The position numbers were made by a program, and so were the translations under genes. Positions 15,299 through 19,903 of a stretch of DNA of 19,903 nt are shown in pieces. The stretch's first letter is position 1, and each line of letters starts with the position of its first letter. Under the pieces are notes generated by a model. That model did no database searches. It had not been told where the DNA came from and saw only the letters and a list, made by a program, of their open reading frames with translations. This DNA is from an uncultured Flavonifractor sp. (GTDB lineage Bacteria > Bacillota > Clostridia > Oscillospirales > Oscillospiraceae), in NCBI GenBank assembly GCA_947384055.1, contig CANDFO010000044.1:1-19903 (forward strand), in the 5' to 3' direction.

Positions 15299-16270
15299 TT
15301 GTTTCGAAACAAAAACATTTTTATTGCGCTGACCTACCGCTGCAACGCCTTCTGTAAAAAATGTATGACCAGGTATCATGTAAACCGCAATGTTGAGCTG
15401 TCTCCCCGGCTGCTGAGCCGGATTGTGGACAAGCTGCGGGAGTGTCAATATACGGGCCTCATCAGCGTCGGCTCCGGCGAACCCCTGCTGTACCCGCATT
15501 TTTCAACCTTTTTTTCCTCAATTCTGTCTGTAAACGACGCTGTCTCCCTGCGAATTCTCTCCAACGGAAAGGACTTTCACGCCGGTCTGCCCCCGGAATA
15601 TTTTACGCCGCGGTGCAAATGGGGCATCACCATGGACGCCTTTACCCAGGAGGGGCTGTCCGGATTCCAGTCCGGCATTGACCTTTCGCGGGTGAAGGCC
15701 AACCTCACCCAGGTGGTGGAGCGGTATGGCCCCGACGGGCTGTATCTCAACTATACGCTCCACAGCCGGAATTACCGGGAACTGGCCGATTTCTGCCGGT
15801 TTGCGGCGGAACTGGGCATCAAGGAGGTATATGTCACGGAGCTGAAGGTCTACGAAGGCTATGAGGACCGCCTGCGGGCCTACCGTCTGGAGCGTACGCC
15901 GGAGGTCCGGGCCGCCCTGTCCCACGCGGCAGAGCTGCTGGAGGGCAGCGGTATTTCCAGCTCCGGCATTCCTGTGGAGGAACCCTCCTGGCATTCCGCC
16001 TGTTTCCTGCGGGGAAAGGCCTCCCCGATTATTGACGTGGACGGGGGCGTATCCTTCTGTGCCGGACGGGAGGAGGTCATCATCGGGAATATTCTGGACC
16101 CGGATATTGAGGAAATCTGGGCGGACAGGTGCCAAAAGCTCACAGCACAGCCGGAGGCCTGGTGCCGGTTTTGCCACGCCAAGCCGCTGGAAAACGGGTG
16201 CTACACGCTGCCGGGGATTATCGACCGCGGCCGGCTGCTGCGCCAGCTTGCACGGGAAAGGAGCCTTTAA
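15299..16270 (+). CDS. Radical SAM enzyme with SPASM/twitch-like C-terminus
   Basis: A 323-residue enzyme. The radical SAM motif is very close to the N-terminus: ALTYRCNAFCKKC (C15, C19, C22), binding the SAM-cleaving 4Fe-4S cluster. It is followed by GSGEPLLYP for SAM. The C-terminal part has CFLRGKASPIIDVDGG, SFCAGREEVIIGNIL and CRFC, with Cys at 235, 254, 278, 289, 292 and 301, consistent with an auxiliary cluster of the SPASM/twitch type used in peptide modification. The start is uncertain. TTG 15299 with GGGGGGAG just upstream is chosen because an earlier GTG (15188) would force translation through the large hairpin and has no ribosome site. The second radical SAM gene begins at the base after the stop. 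Likely works on the small peptide at 15103-15183. Confidence 0.82.
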   Translation: MFRNKNIFIALTYRCNAFCKKCMTRYHVNRNVELSPRLLSRIVDKLRECQYTGLISVGSGEPLLYPHFSTFFSSILSVNDAVSLRILSNGKDFHAGLPPEYFTPRCKWGITMDAFTQEGLSGFQSGIDLSRVKANLTQVVERYGPDGLYLNYTLHSRNYRELADFCRFAAELGIKEVYVTELKVYEGYEDRLRAYRLERTPEVRAALSHAAELLEGSGISSSGIPVEEPSWHSACFLRGKASPIIDVDGGVSFCAGREEVIIGNILDPDIEEIWADRCQKLTAQPEAWCRFCHAKPLENGCYTLPGIIDRGRLLRQLARERSL

Positions 16271-17455
16271 ATGATTAAGCGAATCGGCGGCAGCGGTGCC
16301 TATGTGACCGGCGCGGTACAGGGCGCCATCTACCAGTTTGACACCGGAAAAGTCTACTCCATCAACCAGGAGGGCGCCAGGCTTCTCTCTGATTTCTTTT
16401 CCGGGGCAGAACCGGCGGAAGAAAACCGGGCGTTTCTCTCTCAGGTCGGCAGCACAACCGGGCTGAACCTGGACGATGTGTCGGACTATCCCATTCCCCT
16501 GTGCCCGCCAAAGCTGAATTTTGCCTGGCTGGAGCTGACTCAGGCGTGCAACCTCCGCTGCGTGCACTGCTACCAGGGGGAGTGCCATGGGGAACCGGAG
16601 CAGCCGCTGTCCGTCTCCGAATGGAAGCGGGTAATCTCCCAGTGCGCCGCCGCGGGCTGCGGCAGCATTCAATTCATCGGCGGCGAGCCGTCTGTCTGCG
16701 CGTTTCTCCCGGAGCTGATCTCTTTCGCCCATGCAGCCGGTATCGGCGGAATCAGCATCTTCTCTAATCTGTTTTTCCTGCCGGAGCCGCTGTTCTCCGC
16801 CATTGTTGAGCACCGCGTCTCCGTGAATTTCTCCCTCTATGGCGCCGCCGCGCCGGTCCATGACCGGATTACCCAAACGCCGGGCAGCTTTGACCGGCTG
16901 ATATCCAACATCAAAAAATTACAGGCCCGCTCTATCCCGCTCCGGGCCCATGTGGTCATGATGCGGGAAAATGAGGGAGAATACGGACACATTGAGGATT
17001 TTCTCCATTCGATAGGCATTGACAGCATCCACTACGATGAAATCCGAAAGGTTTACGGCGGGACACAGAGTCCTCACATGCCGTCGAAATCCACCCTCCA
17101 GCTCCGAAAACCCAATTTCCGCACCAGCCGGGCGGAATTTGAACAGGCCCTGTGCGCCAACACCTGCTGGTTTGGAAAGTTTGCCGTCTCCACGGACGGC
17201 TCTGTCTACCCCTGCGAATTTGAGCGTCAGCTGGTCTACGGAAATGTCCGCCGGACGTCCGTCGCGGATATTCTGGCGGGCGATATGGTGCGGACATACT
17301 GGTATCTCTCTTATGCGCACATCCAGCCGTGCAGAGACTGCGAGTACCGCTTTGCGTGCAGGGACTGCCGGCCTCTGGCCTACGCGGAATGCGGCAGCCG
17401 GACCGGGCAGAATCCCCGCTGCTTCTATGACCCCTCCGCCGGGACGTGGGGCTGA
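16271..17455 (+). CDS. Radical SAM/SPASM peptide maturase with PqqD-like N-terminus
   Basis: A 394-residue enzyme. Residues 1 to about 75 contain YQFDTGKVYSINQEGARLL, which has the spacing of PqqD-type peptide-recognition domains (hydrophobic-Asn-x-x-Gly/Ala pattern); this is pattern-based inference. Radical SAM motif CNLRCVHC (C93, C97, C100) and FIGGEP follow. The SPASM region is canonical: C295, C299, STDGSVYPC (C315), then CRDCEYRFACRDC (C354, C357, C363, C366), expected to bind two auxiliary 4Fe-4S clusters. Such enzymes install thioether, C-C or epimer modifications in peptides. Start ATG 16271 has AAGGAG (16258-16263) seven bases upstream and follows the preceding stop with no gap, so the pair is translationally coupled. 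It is convergent with sigG; no peptidase or exporter gene follows. Confidence 0.88.
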   Translation: MIKRIGGSGAYVTGAVQGAIYQFDTGKVYSINQEGARLLSDFFSGAEPAEENRAFLSQVGSTTGLNLDDVSDYPIPLCPPKLNFAWLELTQACNLRCVHCYQGECHGEPEQPLSVSEWKRVISQCAAAGCGSIQFIGGEPSVCAFLPELISFAHAAGIGGISIFSNLFFLPEPLFSAIVEHRVSVNFSLYGAAAPVHDRITQTPGSFDRLISNIKKLQARSIPLRAHVVMMRENEGEYGHIEDFLHSIGIDSIHYDEIRKVYGGTQSPHMPSKSTLQLRKPNFRTSRAEFEQALCANTCWFGKFAVSTDGSVYPCEFERQLVYGNVRRTSVADILAGDMVRTYWYLSYAHIQPCRDCEYRFACRDCRPLAYAECGSRTGQNPRCFYDPSAGTWG

Positions 17456-17510
17456 CGCTTTTTCTTTCGCGCCTCAGCCCCTGCTGTTTCAATGGGCCCG
17501 CTGCCGGGGC

Positions 17511-18281
17511 CTACAGATTCTTTTTAATCTGATTGATGGCGTTTTTCTCCAGCCGGGACACCTGGGCCTGAGAGATACCGATTTCAGCGGAGACCTCCAT
17601 CTGGGTCTTGCCCTCAAAAAACCGCAGGTTCAGGATATGGCGCTCCCTGTCGGTGAGCTGGTCCATGGCCTCTTTCAGCGCAATCTGCTCCAGCCAGCTC
17701 TCGTCGGTGTTCTTGGAGTCCTTGACCTGGTCCATGACACAGACGGCGTCTCCGCTGTCGGAGTACACCGGCTCATAGAGGCTCACCGGGTCCATAATGG
17801 CGTCCAGCGCAAAGACCACATCCTCCCGCTTCACATCCAGCAGCTTTGCAATCTCCTCCACTGTGGGTTCCCGCTGGTGCTCGCTCATATACTTTTCCTT
17901 GGCCTGAAGCACCCGGTAGGCGGTGTCCCGCATGGAGCGGGATACCCGCAGCGCGGAGTTGTCCCGCAGATAGCGGCGGATCTCCCCCACAATCATGGGC
18001 ACACCATAGGTGGAAAAACGCACATCCAGATCGGTGTTAAAATTGTCGATGGCCTTGATCAGACCGATGCACCCCACCTGAAACAAATCGTCGGCATTTT
18101 CCCCGCGGTTTACAAACTTCTGAATGACCGAGAGCACCAGGCGGAGATTCCCGGCAATCAGCTCCTCTCTGGCTGTCGTGTCCCCCTGCTTGGCGCGGCG
18201 GAGCAGCTCCAGGGTCTCGTCGCTCTTGAGTACCTTGAGTTTGGAGGTATTGACGCCACAGATTTCTACCTTCCCCTGCAC
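17511..18281 (-). CDS. sigG: RNA polymerase sporulation sigma factor SigG
   Basis: A 256-residue sigma-70 family protein closely resembling Bacillus subtilis sigma-G (260 residues). Conserved stretches are KVEICGVNTSKL at the N-terminus, NLRLVLSVIQKFVNRGE and DDLFQVGCIGLIKAIDNF (region 2), EIRRYLRDN (region 2.4 area), DAIMDPVSLYEPVYSD, and GKTQMEVSAEIGISQAQVSR (region 4 helix-turn-helix). SigG directs late forespore gene expression after engulfment. Start is GTG at 18281-18279, with AAGGAG (plus-strand 18291-18296 read as CTCCTT) nine bases upstream; the frame matches the family's N-terminus. A sigma-F-like promoter lies upstream. Neither sigE nor spoIIGA, the usual neighbours in Bacillus, is within the window. 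The gene is convergent with the radical SAM pair and divergent from the transporter gene. Confidence 0.96.
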   Translation of the reverse strand: MQGKVEICGVNTSKLKVLKSDETLELLRRAKQGDTTAREELIAGNLRLVLSVIQKFVNRGENADDLFQVGCIGLIKAIDNFNTDLDVRFSTYGVPMIVGEIRRYLRDNSALRVSRSMRDTAYRVLQAKEKYMSEHQREPTVEEIAKLLDVKREDVVFALDAIMDPVSLYEPVYSDSGDAVCVMDQVKDSKNTDESWLEQIALKEAMDQLTDRERHILNLRFFEGKTQMEVSAEIGISQAQVSRLEKNAINQIKKNL

Positions 18282-18316
18282 CGGCCTGTTCTCCTTCCGC
18301 TGAAAAACTGTGTTTA

Positions 18317-18345
18317 CAGTATTTCCGGGCAGGGGGCTTTCATAC
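18317..18345 (-). promoter_or_regulatory. Sigma-F/sigma-G-like promoter upstream of sigG
   Basis: On the minus strand: GTATG (18345-18341), 14-bp spacer, GGAAATACTG (18326-18317). This matches the forespore consensus GYWTA and GGNRANAHTW at all but one position in each box, at a spacing close to normal. Consistent with the known dependence of sigG on sigma-F; recalled from general knowledge, not tested. Confidence 0.55.
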
Positions 18346-18431
18346 GGCGGCGGAAGGGGGTATATTTTTTATCGTGGGACCGATTTCGATGGACTTCGTT
18401 CTGACCTTATCATATTTTCTATATCTGGCGT

Positions 18432-18459
18432 TTGAAATATGGTCAGAATTTGTTATACT
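18432..18459 (+). promoter_or_regulatory. Extended -10 sigma-A promoter for the ECF S component
   Basis: TTGAAA (18432-18437), 16-bp spacer, TGTTATACT (TG extension, -10 at 18454-18459). The short predicted leader (about 26 nt) leaves no room for a riboswitch. Confidence 0.7.
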
Positions 18460-18491
18460 GGAAACACCAAAACAAACCGGAGGTGTTTTCG

Positions 18492-19094
18492 ATGGAGAAA
18501 TCTACGGAGGGAATGCTCCAATCCGCACGGAATCAAAAGATGACTGTGCAGAAGCTGTGCCTGCTGGGTATGATGACCGCCCTGGTGTTTGCCAGCAACT
18601 ATATGCGTATCATTATGCCCATTGCCATCGGCGGGCGCACCGCCTTCACCCTGGCCAACATTATCTGCTGTCTGTCCGGACTGCTGCTGGGCCCGGTGGG
18701 AGGGCTGGCTTCGGGCCTGGGCTCCGCCCTGTACGACCTGACCAACCCCCTGTACGCTTCTGAGTGCTGGATTACCTTTATTACCAAAGGCGTGATGGGC
18801 CTCATGGCCGGACTGGTCATGCGCTCCGCCCAGGACCGACAGGACGCCAAATACCCCCGCTGCCTAGCGGGAGCCCTGGCGGGCTGCGCGGGCTACTACG
18901 TCCTCTACTTCTTTAAATCCTTCGCCTATGACGGCCTGCTGGTGGACGGGCTTCAGCCCATGGTTGCTCTGGCCGCCCTGCCGCTGAAGATTCCCGCCTC
19001 TCTCTTCAACGCCGCCGTAGCGATTATCGCCGCGCCGCCCCTGTGCGCGGCAATCCGGGCCGCTCTGCGCCGGGCCCATATCAAAATGGCTTAA
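18492..19094 (+). CDS. ECF transporter S component (substrate-binding membrane subunit)
   Basis: A 200-residue integral membrane protein with about five to six hydrophobic segments. The arrangement is typical of ECF-type S components: TALVFASNYMRIIMP in the first helix, then LSGLLLGPVGGLASGLGSAL followed by YDLTNPLY, and TKGVMGLMAGLV. S components bind vitamins or related micronutrients and team with the shared EcfA-EcfA'-EcfT module, which is not encoded here. Start ATG 18492 with CGGAGGTG at 18478-18485; the TTG upstream at 18432 is the -35 box and is rejected. It is divergent from sigG and followed by repeat copy 3. The substrate cannot be told from the sequence, and no vitamin biosynthesis neighbour or riboswitch helps. 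Confidence 0.85.
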   Translation: MEKSTEGMLQSARNQKMTVQKLCLLGMMTALVFASNYMRIIMPIAIGGRTAFTLANIICCLSGLLLGPVGGLASGLGSALYDLTNPLYASECWITFITKGVMGLMAGLVMRSAQDRQDAKYPRCLAGALAGCAGYYVLYFFKSFAYDGLLVDGLQPMVALAALPLKIPASLFNAAVAIIAAPPLCAAIRAALRRAHIKMA

Positions 19095-19299
19095 GCCCTG
19101 TTTGAAAATTGTTAAAACACCCAGGCAGTGAGCCTTTTTCCGCCTGGACAGCGGTGGCGGTGGGCGTTTGTGTTCCCGCCAAAGTATTGCGCTGTACTGG
19201 GCGGCCCCAGCATCATCAGCAGCGCCGTACTGCGGCGGGAGAGTACGGAGAGTTGAACCGTGATACCGCCAAGTCAGCGGAGCGGCCTTAGCCGCTCCG
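19095..19299. other. Intergenic stretch after the ECF S gene
   Basis: No convincing gene. A weak terminator-like element lies at 19123-19139 (AGGC, 5-nt loop, GCCT, then TTTTT). A perfect 16-bp-stem hairpin lies at 19271-19306 (arm AAGTCAGCGGAGCGGC, loop CTTA), directly bordering repeat copy 3. The part between them holds nothing I recognise. Confidence 0.5.
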
Positions 19300-19507
19300 C
19301 TGACTTTGTAGAAAAAGGTCAAAGGCCTTTTTTTACAAAGGGGATACGGCCTGCCGCGCGTGTCCTTTGGGCACACTTGCAGGCCGAGCAGTGTCATTTC
19401 CGAGGCACATGTCCTCGAAAATGACCAATTTTGACTTTATTTTGCCGCCCTCGGGCGGCAAAACTCTGCGTAGCTCCCCCGTGGGGGAATTTTTTCGACA
19501 GACTGAG
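19300..19507 (+). repeat. Structured intergenic repeat, copy 3 (most complete)
   Basis: About 208 bp. Stem-loops in order: 19306-19338 (arms TTGTAGAAAAAGGTC and GGCCTTTTTTTACAA, all 15 positions pair if G-T is allowed); 19393-19425 (GTCATTTCCGAGG with CCTCGAAAATGAC, one mismatch); 19440-19463 (TTTTGCCGCCC with GGGCGGCAAAA); 19475-19488 (TCCCCC with GGGGGA). The right end TTTTTTCGACAGACTGAG is the inverse of the left-end consensus. Core blocks GGGGATACGGCCTGC, TTTGGGCACACTTGC and GAGGCACATGTCC are shared with the other copies. Confidence 0.9.
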
Positions 19508-19531
19508 CGGAGCGGCTGAGGCCGCTCCGCT
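19506..19531. repeat. Flanking palindrome right of repeat copy 3
   Basis: AGCGGAGCGGC (19506-19516), loop TGAG, GCCGCTCCGCT (19521-19531). The same two stem sequences form the core of the hairpin on the left side of the repeat (19271-19306), with a different loop. From 19532 to 19636 I see only a possible TAGAAT -10 box (19616-19621) without a convincing -35. Confidence 0.85.
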
Positions 19532-19636
19532 GAAAACATTTCATGACGTATCTGCGGCATTCCATTACATCGGGGGTTGTATCCTCGCTCCTCCTCTGTT
19601 AAGCTAAAAGACTGATAGAATAACGTGGTGGTGAAC

Positions 19637-19903
19637 ATGATAAAATTTGCAATCTGCGACGATGAACCCATGATGGTCCAGCAGCTTGCCGGCCATCTTG
19701 CGGACTACATGAAAGAACATGCAATCACCGAATACTCTGTCAGCTGCTTTTCCAGTGGCCGCGCCCTGTTGGGGGCGGCTGACGGCTTCGATGTAATTTT
19801 TCTGGACATCCAGATGGAACAGCCGGACGGCATGGAGACGGCCAAGCGGCTGCGCCGGCGGGGAGACCACAGCCTGCTGGTCTTTGTGACCGTTCTGAAG
19901 GAG
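19637..19903 (+). CDS. LytTR-type response regulator, N-terminal receiver part (runs off window)
   Basis: The first 89 codons of a response regulator, open to the window edge. Receiver signatures: MIKFAICDDEP (acidic D8, D9) and VIFLDIQMEQPDGMETAKRL with the phosphoacceptor D57, then LLVFVTVLKE at the Thr/Lys end. The wording ICDDE and LDIQM with DGMETA is typical of AgrA/VirR-like regulators that carry a C-terminal LytTR DNA-binding domain. That domain would lie outside the window, so it is inferred. Start ATG 19637 is preceded by GTGGTGGTG, a weak ribosome site. A partner histidine kinase would be expected downstream. Whether it has anything to do with the transporter gene or the repeat is not shown. 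Confidence 0.85.
   Translation, partial: MIKFAICDDEPMMVQQLAGHLADYMKEHAITEYSVSCFSSGRALLGAADGFDVIFLDIQMEQPDGMETAKRLRRRGDHSLLVFVTVLKE

Noticed and set aside
17019..18404. Plus-strand open frame of 461 codons spanning the end of the radical SAM gene and the antisense of sigG
   Set aside because: It joins shadows of two real genes; no motif, promoter or ribosome site.

Overview
The window reads as a chromosomal segment of a GC-rich, spore-forming, Gram-positive anaerobe. The forespore sigma factor SigG, SLH-domain surface anchoring with a CsaB pyruvyl transferase, strong sigma-A promoters and AGGAGG ribosome binding sites point to Clostridia, most likely an Oscillospiraceae-type gut bacterium. 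The family-level guess is inference, and I do not name a genus. There are no tRNA, rRNA, CRISPR or transposase genes.

Left part (1-4023): a DUF4330 membrane protein gene (minus strand) is divergent from a two-gene cell-wall polymer unit (plus strand). That unit is a fused GT4 glycosyltransferase/CsaB pyruvyl transferase followed by a TuaH-like glycosyltransferase. The divergent promoters overlap face to face. Next comes a monocistronic soluble hybrid histidine kinase with a receiver-like N-terminus, PAS-type sensor region, kinase core and two receivers (4350-7499). It is followed by a large secreted M14 zinc carboxypeptidase carrying three C-terminal SLH repeats (7833-11612). Pyruvylated wall polymer made with CsaB is the known ligand of SLH domains, so the first and fourth parts of this region plausibly serve one surface system.

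Middle (11945-14959): a two-gene unit encodes a polysaccharide-deacetylase-like protein and an LpxD-like left-handed beta-helix acyltransferase. A secreted copper-amine-oxidase-N ('stalk') domain protein follows.

The most interesting locus is 15025-17455. A strong promoter drives a 26-codon peptide gene with three Cys and a CGPGDCGP tail. A perfect 22-bp-arm hairpin follows, then two adjacent radical SAM enzymes with C-terminal Cys clusters. The second has a PqqD-like N-terminus. This looks like a compact, possibly undescribed RiPP system. It is convergent with sigG (17511-18281, minus), which has a sigma-F-like promoter and is divergent from an ECF transporter S component gene (18492-19094). 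The window ends inside a LytTR-type response regulator gene.

Three copies of a roughly 190-210 bp structured repeat (1-84, 11669-11854, 19300-19507) lie directly downstream of genes. All have the same orientation relative to the upstream gene. They share inverted termini and stem-loops whose differences between copies mostly keep the pairing, and two copies are bordered by locus-specific palindromes.
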